A stretch of 64,000 nucleotides of DNA, taken from contig JAZGUH010000408.1 of assembly GCA_037893225.1 (NCBI GenBank), positions 310,001 through 374,000 of the forward strand, given 5' to 3'. A program made the translations under genes and the position numbers. Position 1 is the first letter of the stretch. Each line of letters starts with the position of its first letter. This document shows, piece after piece, positions 35,046 through 46,508 of the stretch. The notes beneath the pieces were generated by a model. The model saw only the letters and a program-made list of their open reading frames with translations, made no database searches and was not told the origin of the DNA. The DNA is from Hippasteria phrygiana (taxonomy: Eukaryota > Echinodermata > Asteroidea > Valvatida > Goniasteridae).

Positions 35046-37494
35046 AGTCGGAGGTCACCAGAAATACATGTACATACATCTGAGTTTAATAAACGCCTAA
35101 CAGATCTCACACAAATGGAAATCAAGATAGACTGTCAACGTTTTCATCCCTATGATGCCCATATTCATTAGGATGTCAAATTGAAATTGAATTAACTGCT
35201 GAAAACTGCTGACTGGATTTGACCTGAAATATGCAAATCAACAAAATTAGCTGGCCTGACGTTTCAAACTTGTTAAGCAAGTTCGTTCTCAAAGGGAAAG
35301 AACCATTTGTCATTGAGAAAGAACTTGCTAAAGTTCAAAATGTTAGGCCAGCCAATTAGGCCTAGTAAAAAAACAAAACATGTTTCACGTTCGGGTTTTC
35401 AAAAAATAGGAGGAAGATGGGCTTTTTATTTTTTATTTTCAAGATGGCTGTCATTTACAAAAATGTTTGGCAACCGTTAGTGTTTCCCTGTTCAAAGAAG
35501 TATTAAAAATGAAAGAGACATGTTGGACAAGAGAACTGAACATATTTATAGTGTTTTTTAGTAAGTTTGTAGCACCATATTAGCCAAACAAAACCAAAAA
35601 ATATTTTTTATTTTTCTGTGGTAAAAACAACACAAAAATCCAGGCGGCCTTCAAAAAGGAAGCGGGCGGGGACGTGAAACATGTTTTTTAAAATTTCGCC
35701 TTAGGTTGATTGGGATGTCAAACTGAGTGATATATTAAGACTGTGAGAGCTGGGTGTGCTCTAATGGAAAGACTCATAAAGACCCATTTGATAGATCCAG
35801 TTAGACACTGAATAAGCCCCCCCCAAAAAAAACACACAATGACCTCATCAGGACTGTCTACATATTAAAAGTTACATGAATAACAATCATTCTCAAAGAT
35901 ATTCTGTTCAAATATACATGCTTCTGGACTGTGTAGGCATAAAGGAATTCCCATTTTGGACTTGAAATAAGCATTAATTGTTCCTTTTTACTATTTATAA
36001 TGTTCCTGTTATTTCCTGACATGCGAGGGTGCTGTTGCCATGATGTCAATCCAGGTACCCTAATTAGGCCCATAACGGTACCAAAAAGAAGCCAAAATTT
36101 AACTTACTGTAGCACTTTCCATGTTAAATGTTTACTGTAAAATATATTAATATCCAAACAACCCCTGCATTTACATGTAAGAAATGCTTTTATTTCTTTG
36201 GAAATTGGGAAATATCACTGGAACAGCCTACATGCATGTTCTACATGGAATTGTGAACACTATATAATCCAACATCCCATCCACAAACGAGCACTTTTTA
36301 ACAACACCAAATTCTTTTCTGAAAAACAAACTCAAATTTGGAATCCTCTACTTGAAACGCGTACACGTAATCAAACTTGAAGCGTTGAAACTTATTAATA
36401 GAAGACAATCAGCAATCTCTCCCAACTTCCAGCCCATTCTCGCAATCAATGATTGCGAGACGACGCGAACTGTCATTGGATGTACTCCCGACTCGACTGA
36501 TTGGCCAAGGCAGACCTTTTCAACAGCCTCGACAATTATTGAGGTCATTTATATCCCGAGATAGCACTCATATCCTCTCCCGTTTGTTTTCAGCTTTGCA
36601 GGAACGATCCAGTGCAGATTCTTTCTGCCCGTCGTAATAATTACATGTACGTGCGACTGAAATATGTCGGTGATGTCTGGACTCGGCACAATGGCCTTAT
36701 AAGGGAATTCTGATGGAAAATGTTTTCAGCCTACGGATCGGAACGAATAGGGATAATAATCAAGTCCATAGTTTATGTTGTCCATGGTGGAGATTAGCTC
36801 ATCCTCAACAAATTTGTACTTATATGGTTACAAACTAAAATCGGAATCCAGTTGGATGAGAAATTACTTGCTTTTAAAAGATTGTTTTTAAAAAATTCCT
36901 TAAAAGGTTTGACAATCACTTTTAAATTATTTTTGTACACTATTAATGAAATAATTAAATGATTACTCATGCACAAATTGAATAAAATGGAAAAAGGAAT
37001 GATGAAAATAATGACAGATGAAAATAATGACAGACAAAATTATTATGACTGTATGAGGATATTGACAGAAAGGACAAATGAAGGAGACATAAATAAACCA
37101 ATTACATACATACCATTTTAAAATAATGAATTAATTATGATTCACACATTCCATTCACCAACAGATCAAACTAATCAACCGACCAACCAACAGTACAGTG
37201 CATACACTGGGTGAAGTCATAAAAAAAATCAAACCAGAAATGTATATTTCCCAGTTTAGAAATCCTGTACATTTTAAAAAAACTTTATGGTTTTTGTACT
37301 GAAAGAAAGTTGATGAGTTATGATTGCATGCTTATACATTACGCAAACAAATTCATGCCAACAAATGAAGCAAAATATTACAAAAAATAAGGGGAAACAT
37401 TGGGTTCCTTTTTTTGCAACCTACATGTACACTGTACCCTGTCCTGACCCCTGAATTGACTGACTAATTTAGTTAGTTTATTAATTAATGAATT

Positions 37495-37795
37495 CAATAT
37501 ATGTGGTTTTGCCCTGCACCGACAATCCGACATATTTTATAAACAATGTATACTCAGTGTTGTCCCAAGAGATTATTCGAAAAAATATCACTCGGGTGGG
37601 ACTCGAACCTCCTGCTTTCTAGTGCAGACATCTCACCACTCGACCACCAAGCTTTCCGGACTCGGTTGGCTGGTTCGAATCTGATCTAGCAGCGGATACC
37701 GCAATCAAACTATTTATAAAATAAGTCTGTGATGAAGGGCAAAACCTCATAGATTGAATTTACATCACCGCGACGCAAATTCCATCTTATGAACA
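37495..37795 (-). mobile_element. tRNA-core element with terminal inverted repeats, copy 2
   Basis: Read on the minus strand it contains the same tRNA-like core (GGTGGTCGAGTGG, CTGCACTAGAAAGCAG, GGTTCGAGTCCCACCCGAGT) and ends GGTTTTGCCCTTCATC / GGTTTTGCCCTGCACC in inverted orientation. Its head carries an extra segment between the inverted repeat and the core. It lies about 25 bases beyond the donor site of the GAS2L exon at 37819. Confidence 0.75.
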
Positions 37796-37818
37796 ATTAA
37801 TCCGTTTTCAATACTCAC

Positions 37819-37926
37819 CCTGACAAAGATGAGTGTGCTCTGATCCCCAATCCTATATTTCCCCTCGGCTTCTCTGAGCATATGGAACTGATTAGGACAG
37901 GTGCATTCATTCACCAACTCCCGCAC
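37819..37926 (-). CDS. GAS2L exon, first half of the GAS2 (GAR) domain
   Basis: Exactly 36 codons in phase 0: VRELVNECTCPNQFHMLREA then EGKYRIGDQSTLIFVR. This matches the family pattern V(R/K)E...CTCPxQFxMxxxxEGKYRxGDxSxLIFVR; the Cys pair in CTCP is conserved. Acceptor TTGACAG, donor GTGAGT. It must be preceded by an exon ending in phase 0, which I could not locate; in known GAS2L proteins the residues before this point link to an N-terminal CH (actin-binding) domain. Confidence 0.96.
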
Positions 37927-38797
37927 CTGTCAAGAAAAAAAGAAGAAAACAATACCTTCAGTTACATGTATTATTCTATTTATTTATAAAGAAATTAGTA
38001 AAACGCATCTCGCTATATTTTTGTTATTTCATTATATATATGTATTTTACTATAAACTTTGCCACAAAGATTACAAATTTAAAAGTTAAACAGTGGCTGT
38101 TGTTGAGTAAACAAATTTTGAAAAAAAAATGTCAACAAAGAAATGCGCTTATTTATAATCCTCTGCTAGGAGAACATACGGTACATGTACATATGTACAA
38201 ATGTACATTGTAATTGCAGGAAATTATACCAAACAGTACAATTCTGTGATACATTGTATACAAATTGTACAGTATATGTACATGTAACTTTAACTCTACA
38301 CATTATACATAATGCTTCAAAGGGAATGGCAGTGTCTTCTTGAGAAGAATGTGTTATGCATGAAACAATCAAATGCATTTCACATTACACTGTATATACA
38401 TTGTATGTTTAGTCAAGAAAGTCACCGTCAGTCACTTTATGTACAGTTACATGTATATGATGCCGACAAGGCAATATGGCCTGTCTAATAACTATCAACA
38501 AACAACAATTTCAGGGAAATATTTCACACAAAGCAAGACATACATAAACATACATGTACTCGTATACACTCGCGTTTCGTCCAAACGGCATCTTTTTGAA
38601 AAACAATTTCATGAAGAGGTCAGGTCAGAGATCAATACCTGTAGTTCCAGTAAATCAAATCTTTTGAAGAAATTCACTCCCGTTTCTTTGGCAGTTTGCC
38701 AGATTGCCAGAGAAACGGGAGTAATTTTTTTATCAAACCATGCTTCTTGGCAGTGTTGTGTGCTGAGCTCCTTTTTCATTATTCTTTCATCGTAACA

Positions 38798-38858
38798 TTA
38801 AACCCTAACCCCCAGGGTGCATGCAAAAATCGTATTAAAATTGGAGGATGAGGGTTAA
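38798..38858. mobile_element. Minimal TTAA-bounded element
   Basis: 61 bases from TTAAACCCTAACCCCCAGGG to GGAGGATGAGGGTTAA; only the ends and a small core remain. Confidence 0.45.
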
Positions 38859-39448
38859 TATTTAATTAATTAAGCTACATGCAGCATGTATACCACCAAA
38901 ATCAGAACCCCATCCTATAAGTTTACAAGTATCAGATGCTCACATAGAAACACACGATGGGAAAACATAGGTTCCCATCCAGGACCCTTGTTACCATAAA
39001 CGTCCGAGGCGCTACAGAATCCTTGAATTTATAAACCTAAAAAGGAGGACATGTTTGGATAATTTTTCAAAAACATTTTCATTCCACACATTGTGTTGCG
39101 ACAAAGCTCACCCTCCCTAGTTGTCAACGACAGAGCCACGTTATTAGGGTGACCGTAAAGTACGGTAGTACACCTCTTCAGTCAACAACCAGTGAACCTG
39201 CCCCAAAATAAACTATAAAAATAAACATGATCATGTTTTTGAACCGCTGGTGATACTTTGTGGGTGGACCCTTCAAAAGAAGAGAAAACGCCAACAAATA
39301 TTATGAAATGTAGAACAACAATGATCTGCGATGCTGCTAGCAAAACCAAACAAAAACCAAAACAAAATGAAACACAAAATCCCCCACAAAAACGTTACAA
39401 ATTTTCTTTAACCTGCTAAAATAATTTGTTAAAGATTATGTTGATTGC

Positions 39449-39884
39449 TGAGAGAAGTCTGCATTATTTATATTTTTATGGAGATTGCGTATTGTAAAAT
39501 CAAACAGCAAATTATTTCTGCCATGAAATACCAAAAACGTGACTTTTGAGAGCTATTTTTATCAAGTCCCCTCTAGCGCAGCACAGCCTGCTGGTGCAAT
39601 TTTTTCTAAACATCGTTGCTGCGGGCAGCAAACAAATCGACGTCATCGGATGAACTCCCCTTTTGTGCCTAGTGCGAGACACAAAAGGGGAGTTCGTCCT
39701 ATGACGTTAAATTGTTTGCTGCCTGCAGCAACGACTTTTAAACAAATGGCGACAGCGGGCTAGAGGGGACTTGATAAAAATAAGACACAAAAGTCACTTT
39801 TTTGGTATTTCATGGCAGAAATAATGTTTTAATTTTCAATACGCAATCTACATAAAAATGAAAAATGATACTGACTTCTCTTAC
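39449..39884. mobile_element. Foldback (long-TIR) element, about 435 bp
   Basis: The left arm, from GAGAGAAGTC through TTATTTCTGCCATGAAATAC and TATCAAGTCCCCTCTAGC, is mirrored by the right arm GCTAGAGGGGACTTGATA, GTATTTCATGGCAGAAATAA and GACTTCTCTT. The two arms are each about 210 bases, with a tip CTCCCCTTTTGTG/CACAAAAGGGGAG and a short loop near 39660. Virtually the entire element is stem. A degenerate end of the same family is at 44940-45003. Confidence 0.88.
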
Positions 39885-40142
39885 CACTGAACTACCTCTT
39901 TAAGTCATTCACGTACTATTCACATGTACACATGAGCCGGTGCAGGGAACATTAATCTCTGTACAAGCCTTGTCGTAACCTCAAAACTACATTTCAAATG
40001 CATATTAAATCAATGCTTCAAGGATTAAAAATTTGGGGAATAAAATAGTTTTTGAAACATTTGTTGTGAACGCGAGTTGTTTGAACATTTGGGAAAATTT
40101 TCCACATCTTTTGGTAAAGTTCAGACTCTTGGAAATGTCCAT

Positions 40143-40212
40143 TTAACCCTAACAGTCCTGAATCCTCCAATTTCAATATGATTTTCCACACACCCTAGGG
40201 AGTTGGGGTTAA
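40143..40212. mobile_element. Minimal TTAA-bounded element
   Basis: 70 bases, TTAACCCTAACAGTCCTGAA to CTAGGGAGTTGGGGTTAA. The core AATCCTCCAATTT occurs, reversed, in the 38798 element. Confidence 0.5.
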
Positions 40213-40812
40213 TAAAAAAAAACAGATTTTGTGGGGTGAGGTTTATCTTTTCTTTTTTTTTTATTTCTTTTTTTTTGGGGGGGGGGGGAAGCAGTGGCTA
40301 TGCCCCTTGCCTGTTAGTGATGTACACGACATGTAGAAATGCATTTAGTTACAACCACTTTCTATCCAAGGGCTGAACACTACATACATTTGTACATGTA
40401 CAGGTTAAATATGACTATTGCAGAGGGATAAGTGAAACTCACTAATTGATTATTCATAACTAATCACTTTATTGTGATCTGCCCTTAAATTGTACATGTA
40501 CATGTATATGTATATGTACATGTACAAGTTGTTGCCCTTAAAAACTGTGGCGAAATGTAATTAATACTCTTAATTTCCAAATTTGTACAATTGTTATACC
40601 CCTACCTGTCAACATAAAGTTTGTTTGACAGAACTAGTTTTTGACAGAAGTTTTTAATGCTGATTGGAGTACTATTCTTGGATTATACACCGACTGGGTT
40701 CCATTTAAGTATACATGTACATCAGTCCAGTATTTATTGAATTCATCCAGTAATTCTTAATTAGATAAAGGGTACAGATTGGTTCCTATAATTATGCCTC
40801 AATCAAGTTCCT

Positions 40813-41026
40813 TTAACCCTAACCCCTAGGCATTTTTACTAGGAAGCTTCCTCAATTTGTAAAAATCCAACACTGTGCAGTAAACCTATGGCACATTCTT
40901 TGGACTTGGACAAATTGGCGCAGCTCCATGTAAAGTAATGGTGCAAAGGCCCTACAGTACTGAACCCATCAAAACTTGACAAAGCCTGCTGTTGGAGTTT
41001 GCAAGGCTTGGGGTAGTTAGGGTTAA
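40813..41026 (+). mobile_element. TTAA-bounded MITE, copy 2
   Basis: TTAACCCTAACCCCTAGGCA to GGGGTAGTTAGGGTTAA; collinear with 24259-24474, including AACACTGTGCAGTA, CACATTCTTTGGACT and GCTCCATGTAAAGTAATGG. Confidence 0.85.
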
Positions 41027-41630
41027 TATACACCGATTGGGTTCCTTTAATTATCACTCAACTGTGGCAGTGATAGATTTTCTTGGCTCAAGCCTTCACA
41101 CTTCACGGCATGAAAAAGTTGAGGTGAGGGAAAGATGAATGTCAAAACATTTTTGGAAAGTCTAACAATGCTCTGACAGGCGACGTGCATGGCATGCAAT
41201 GATATACACATAAACGCATTACTCTGTGTTGCCACTGATTCTCCCGGCAGGGATACCGGTGTAAACATAATGAATTCCCGCTGAACATCAAGGGCTTTTC
41301 CATGAGGATCGAGGCAGGCTCTAGGGGGGTGCGTGATGAAAGTGTGCTCCACACCTGTCCGCCACGACAGAAAGCAAATTTCCGACACACCTGAAACAAG
41401 TAGGTCAGTGCAGCAGGCATGGCTGTCGGCATGGTAACAGTGATGATGTCAAAAGGAATTAGTTGCTACAATGTATGGGTATGAACTGGTTACCTGTCCT
41501 ATGAGATTTTGCATACACATAATGTTGGACTTTGTCATTTGAAATACATGTACTTGTATGGGATTCTCCATGACTGGTGCCAAGTCTAATCTAGCCTGTA
41601 AACTTTTGACTACAGCTGCACTTCTAAGAT

Positions 41631-41757
41631 TAGGCTGTGTCTAAATTACTTGGCTACGGCTTGAAATTACACACGAGTCTATGGGAAGTGGCTGCAGCCA
41701 CTACCATAGACATGTGTGTAACATCCTGCCATAGCCAAGTAATTTGGACAGGGCCTA
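41631..41757. mobile_element. Palindromic MITE, TAGGCYGTGTC ends
   Basis: TAGGCTGTGTCTAAATTACT then TGGCTACGGC is mirrored by GCCATAGCCA and AGTAATTTGGACAGGGCCTA, giving 30-bp TIRs with about four mismatches around a TGGCTGCAGCCA centre. Related ends occur at 17641 and 925-943. Confidence 0.75.
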
Positions 41758-42065
41758 TAATTAGATTTAAGAGGGCCTATAAATTAGATTTAAGAGGTTC
41801 TATACTGTGCATGTTTAATTACATCCTCCGCATTCCTTCTGTGGTAATCTCTATTGTCAAAGATGAATGGGTGATTGGGATTCGCCCATTCAAGGAATTC
41901 CTTTCACTTTCACTTTCTCATCTGGGGCCAATTTCCCAGTGATGAAAAGTTGTTAAGAATGTTGACATTTATTCATTTTAAATCACAAAGAAAGAGTCAG
42001 GCTTTTTTCCTAATAAAATATAAACAACCACAATTGTTCTACAAAACAGGGAAATTTGTTCAAAT

Positions 42066-42370
42066 AACCCTAACCCCCTAATGGTTCACCGGGACTACCC
42101 TGCTACATGTAAATCCAACATGTGAGTCCAACGGTGACTCATATGAGTTTCCTGCTCAATCCAATGCAGTCCAACACAGTCAAACATGTCAAGTTGTTGG
42201 GTAACTAAAAAAAAAATGACTTGCTTGATAAATCCAGCAGAATCCAACTGTGACATTTTTCTGTTGCCTGCTGAATCCAACAGAATTGTAACACTATAAG
42301 TTAGCTGCTCAATTCAATAAAATCAAACTAAAAATGTTAAATTGTTGGATCCTGTTGGATTCAGCAGGGT
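42066..42370. repeat. GTTGGATT/AATCCAAC repeat cluster
   Basis: Starts TAACCCTAACCCCCTAATGG and ends GATTCAGCAGGGTTAGGGAT. It contains at least seven CAACA-flanked AATCCA or TTGGAT motifs in both orientations. The same monomers build 47690-47805 (TTAACCCTGCTAAATGCAAC...) and 62610-62830, so this is a mobile or amplified family with CCCTGCTAAAT ends. Confidence 0.6.
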
Positions 42371-43015
42371 TAGGGATAAAAAAATGTCACAGACAGCTCA
42401 ATGAATAAAGGGAGAAGCTTAACACTAAAAAAAAAAAATCAAAGTTGCATTCAAAATCATTTTCTGGTTACAAACTACAGACATTTCATAATAAAACAAG
42501 AAATGATACACTTGTAAGTGAGATGCACTGCCATCTAATGATTTTTTTTCTTCATTTTGCTAGTCTACTCCTAGTAATATATCATCATTCGCTTAATACA
42601 CTGAATCTATGACTGTGAAGTTGTCATTGGACGGCAACGTGATCTAGGAGGAGTGAGAACATCATGCTGGGGTACCACGGATGAATAACTGAATCGGGAT
42701 TTTACCCTCTGGCTAAATGCAGACTTGATCTGAGACGTGAGGAGAAACACCTTTGGTAAAAGATGGCGCGGAGTCGACCTAATTAAAACAGAATCGCTCG
42801 GAGATACAACAGACAGAACCAATGGTATCTTACATGCATTTTATAGTCCTCTGCATGTATGGCAGGCATGTACATGTACATGACACTTAGCTCAAGTGTC
42901 CTAGGGTCCTGAGTAGTTGAAAATTGATGCAGCTTAAACTTGGTGATAAAATTTGTCTCAGTGTTTTGTTGTATCAGAAATAGACCACGGTTGAAGCATT
43001 GTAAATCAGCTTTGG

Positions 43016-43336
43016 GGAGTTAAGTTGGTCTCAGGGACGGTGGAAATTACAATGTACAAGTACCCCCTGCCTGGGTCTGAAAATTGAGATTGATTTATCT
43101 GGAATCTGTTGAAGAGTTATCCTCTACATCTATTTAGATCTGGGCCCAGGAAAACCGTAAGGGTGGTTGTTGAGTTAGCAATTCAAAATGTCGCCAACCC
43201 TACATGTACATGTACATGTACATGTACATGTACATGTACATGTACATGTACATGTACATGTACATGTACCACCTCCGATTGTAGTTCTTTACCTGGAGTG
43301 GCTTTTATTTAGCATTAGATTGGGTGATTTCAATAA
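43016..43336 (-). repeat. Dispersed repeat R1, copy 3, interrupted by (TACATG)11
   Basis: Same family as 2557 on the opposite strand: TGGTCTCAGGGACGGTGGAA, GAATCTGTTGAAGAGTTATC, GGGCCCAGGAAAACCGTAAG and GTGGCTTTTATTTAGC. At 43201-43268 the copy is interrupted by the long hexamer array where other copies read simply CCCTACCACC or its equivalent. Confidence 0.7.
43201..43268. repeat. (TACATG)n microsatellite, about 11 units
   Basis: Eleven uninterrupted hexamers TACATG. The unit is equivalent to its own reverse complement (CATGTA in another register), so both strands carry the same repeat and a single strand can fold on itself. Shorter 2-5 unit runs are scattered through 30-64 kb. Confidence 0.95.
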
Positions 43337-43834
43337 AAGAAAAAGAAGCAGAAATTCTGTCAAATATTGATGTAAAACTCAAAATTCTCAAGCAGCTCAA
43401 GTTGCCGGGAAGTCCATCAAATGAATTTATTAAAAAGCTCAAAAGCACTGTTAATGACAGCGCACCTTCATACATCTGAATATAAATGAATTCCGGCTTG
43501 GAATACATCTCCTCACACCTTTTTAAAATTAATAATTTAATGTCTAATTGTCGAAGGTTGAAACGCCACCTGGTAGTCGGGAATATTCTGGAAAACGTCA
43601 GGATGGTACAGTGTACACAATGAACATGTAGTTACTGAACACTGAATGACATGAACGGGACAAAGGGCAGTATTGCTTTTTCGGGTTCAACATTTGTACA
43701 ATTATACTTGATGTAGATCTACAGATACATTGTATACGTGTACGTGTATGTTTACAGCATGTACATGACCTGCACATGTACAATCTGTCATTTTTAGTAA
43801 CATATTTATGCACAATGGAATTGAAATTTCACAT

Positions 43835-43960
43835 TTAATAATTAAAAAAGGAGGTCGCAGGTTCGAATCCCACTCCCGCCAGTTTTCTTTGTTCATTTTG
43901 AAATTATATTTAAATTTACCTACATTGTGCATGTAGTCAGTTTCCCCTGTGGTTTGTTGG
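43835..43960 (+). mobile_element. S2 SINE, 3' half
   Basis: Starts at the B box GGTTCGAATCC (43860-43870), followed by the tail TTTGTTCATTTTGAAATT and GTCAGTTTCCCCTGTGGTTT seen in the 33300 and 51345 copies. The tRNA 5' half is missing. Confidence 0.65.
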
Positions 43961-44057
43961 ACGAATTATAAATTTAAAAGTCGTATCCTCATTGAGTGAT
44001 CCCCACAATGTCGCTTCCCAGGTTGTATCGTAAAATAGAGCGTGATCCCTGGCTATA

Positions 44058-44221
44058 ATGTATACGGCATTCTGGGTTTACGACTTCTGACTAGCGCCCA
44101 ACCGAACAAAGATGCTGACAATTTGAGAGACCACCAACGTACATGTACATGTAGGGCAAGATAGCTCAGTTGGTACATGTAGATCACTGGTGCGATATTC
44201 CGGAGGTTGCAAGTTTGAAAC
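44058..44221 (+). mobile_element. S2 SINE, head and tRNA-like core
   Basis: Head GGCATTCTGGGTTTACGACT, ATGCTGACAATTTGAGAGAC, then the core GGGCAAGATAGCTCAGTTGG (from 44153). It breaks off after GGTTGCAAGTTTGAAAC; the tail is absent. TACATG units are inserted in both head and D-loop region. Confidence 0.7.
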
Positions 44222-44512
44222 TAAAAGAAAGGAAACGATATTTTGAAATTCACACAAATACACAATGATGATACCACCGTGAAGAAGAATTCAGATTTTA
44301 AAATATAATCAATGTCGGGTGGGAGGAGGATCGTGAATACATTTCCTAACACCATCACTAACCCTTCCTTTTTCGGTCCCAAAATGGAGCCAACTACCCT
44401 ACCTATCAAAACCTATCGAGTTTCAGGTGAATGAAACACACAAGTTGTTGAAGAGGAAGGGCTTAGGTTTTTTCATAGGTTATGATAGTTATAACAGTAT
44501 AGGTTAATGTCA

Positions 44513-44738
44513 TTAACCCTATACCTTCCCTAACCTGCCAAAATCAAACACCCCTTTGTGTTGAATTTTGTGTGATTGGGTACTGTAGAGCCTTGGCACC
44601 ATCACTTTGCATGGGACTTGATGCCCTGATTTTGTCTAAGTACAAAGAATGTGCCATTGGTTTACTACACAGTGTTGGAGTTTGTGTGGTTAGGGAAGGA
44701 TTCTAGTAAAAAGGCTTGGGCTGTTAAATTAGGGTTAA
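44513..44738 (-). mobile_element. TTAA-bounded MITE, copy 3 (inverted interior)
   Basis: TTAA ends (TTAACCCTATACCTTCCC and TTAAATTAGGGTTAA). The interior, CACCATCACTTTGCATGG through AAAGAATGTGCCATTGGTTT, is the reverse complement of copies 1 and 2. Confidence 0.8.
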
Positions 44739-45000
44739 GTTACCCACAGAACAGAAAGTACAGTGCAGCATTTAGCCAACACCCAACGGACAGCCAAAAA
44801 TCATTTTGAAAAATAACGTCTTAGTGCTCCCTCCTGTCAAAAAATATAGTAGGTAAAATCTTAGCTCCGATTGTAGTAAAATTTGGCTGGGAGTGGACTT
44901 GCAGATCTCTAATCTTTGCTGGAAGTGGAACAGACTATTAGGGGGGCTTGATAAAACCAGCTCTCAAAAGTGACTTTTTTATTATTTCATGACGGAAATA

Positions 45001-45620
45001 ATATATTTATTTATTTTATTTATTACATTTCTTTACCCAGGGTGTGCCCAAACAGTTTAAAACTGGTTTCCATTGGGGCCCTGCATATTATTAGTTAAAA
45101 CTGAATAATTAATAATTCATACAAAATATTTAAACAAATACAATAATGTTTACACAAATAAATCTATTTTCGGTTAACTTTTCAACTCTCCAGAAGCCTA
45201 TTGCTGATTTACGGGATGGGCGAAAAACCTTTTAGGGTGAAAAACAAGGGGAAATTCCCATTCGGCTCCAAAGTATTTTGGCAACCAAGTTTGTAAATCC
45301 GCAGATCAGCGTAAATGACAGAAATATCACTGATAGATTGCTTTACGTAGCTCCGATTTAAATGTACTTAAGGAGTTTATGGTTCTCATTTGTTCAGGCA
45401 GATTATTCCATATACTGGCACCACTCACAGCGAAACTTGTCACGTAGCATTCCTTTTTGGCAAAAGGAACTTTCATTGCCTGTTTTATCGTGATATACCT
45501 TAATTTACATAAAACTACAAAGTGACCCAGATTTCTCTCAGCAATCAGCATCCTCTTTAATCCCCCAAATCCAAGCCAATTATATTCATGCGATATAATC
45601 TCCCACATCATAGCCATCAT
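45001..45620 (-). mobile_element. 3' end of a non-LTR retrotransposon (CR1/Jockey-type LINE)
   Basis: The minus strand has an open frame (45620 down to 45327) ending SGASIWNNLPEQMRTINSLS, TFKSELRKAIYQ. The phrase W-N-x-L-P-x-x-(I/M)-R followed by S-L-x-x-F-K-x-x-L-(R/K) is the familiar last segment of LINE reverse transcriptase ORFs. Downstream, 45326-45001, is a 3' UTR with GGGCCCCAATGG and CACCCTGGGTAAAG, ending in A-rich repeats on that strand. The 5' part is missing, as usual for truncated copies. Confidence 0.75.
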
Positions 45621-46278
45621 GTGAACTCGATGTTGTTAACAGAGTAATCCTGTAAGACGGGCAGCATCTACAGTGATATTTCTTAACCTGAGGTGCCATC
45701 TTCAGCCGAGATGCTTCCTGCCTCTTTGAATCTGTGAATCCCGGCAAGAATGAAACTCGAGGCTAGAAAGATCCGACGCTGAAAATCAAACAGCCAGCGT
45801 GGTACCATCTTATGCATCTGGATAAAATTTGAGGAATTGCTTACCGCAGGCTGTAGCTATAAGATATATGTACATTTGTACCGACGACAATCTTTTGGAA
45901 TGAGTAGTTAACCAGCTGAAGAGTTTAAACATATTTTATGTAATTTTCATCATTACATGTACATGTATTTACTGAAGCTGCCTAATGATGTACATTATGT
46001 ATTGAAATCAATTTTCCTAATTTTGTTTTGTTTTAAATATTTACCCGAATCTACTTTTTTATCCATTGTATTTTAGTGCTTGCCTGTTTGTTGAAAAATT
46101 CTATTTACTAAATAACAAAACTTCCCCTTGCAGTCCCATACATGTACCTACAAAAAAAATACACTATGTTTTCTTTAATTACATAATCATCCTAAGGACT
46201 AATAACAAATTTATGTGGGTATTTACATGTACCTTGCAGAGGCACAGCATTATTTGAATTAGAAACACTGAAATTATT

Positions 46279-46508
46279 TTAACCCCTTGAGTACGGTATT
46301 CGTAGTGAGACGTCTGGGTGCTGGGGCAGCCTGTGCAGCCAAGCGAAACAGCCACAATGTGCTTGTGCAGTCAAGCGTGACATACACAATAATCCAACAA
46401 TGGATTGAAACTGCACAAATACATGAAATAGCGGATGTAGGCGTCATCCTGGCGTGGTGGCACTGGTTTTTTTCTTCGCCCAGACGTCTTCCGTACGCAA
46501 AGGGTTAA
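46279..46508. mobile_element. piggyBac-like MITE, TTAACCCTTTG ends
   Basis: The right end, read inward, is TTAACCCTTTGCGTACGG then AAGACGTCTGGGCGAAG; the left end is TTAACCCCTTGAGTACGG, ten extra bases, then GACGTCTGGG. TTAA targets with CCCTTTG ends are typical of piggyBac elements. The interior has no transposase. Confidence 0.82.

Larger units (their letters stand above)
28276..37818. other. Large GAS2L intron
   Basis: About 9.5 kb between the two GAS2-domain exons. It holds the repeat at 28359-28577, tRNA-core elements at 29250-29504 and 37495-37795, MITEs at 27887 (neighbouring intron), 30427, 33879, TTAA elements at 31385 and 31862, a perfect hairpin at 33769-33832, a tRNA-derived SINE near 33300-33530 and a LINE 3' tail fragment at about 34970-35045. 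A frame at 36440-36640 is open on both strands but shows no known domain or splice context. Confidence 0.75.

Noticed and set aside
36348..36637. Protein-coding exon in the large GAS2L intron
   Set aside because: Both strands are open for 60-70 codons but neither gives a recognisable domain or a splice-phase match with neighbouring exons.
38676..38721. microRNA hairpin (ACTCCCGTTTCTTTGGCA stem)
   Set aside because: Arms are only 18 bp, shorter than a pre-microRNA stem; listed here as a small palindrome.
41142..41432. CH-domain exon of GAS2L on the minus strand
   Set aside because: A fair acceptor (TTGTTTCAG) precedes it, but none of the three frames shows the CH-domain signatures, and no donor gives phase 0 before 37926.
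42607..42822. Minus-strand terminal exon (71 codons)
   Set aside because: Composition is slightly coding-like, but there is no homologue I recognise and no supporting splice context; too weak to list as a gene.
31862..46508. Interstitial telomeric repeats
   Set aside because: The CCCTAA motifs occur once or twice at TTAA boundaries of short elements, not as tandem arrays.
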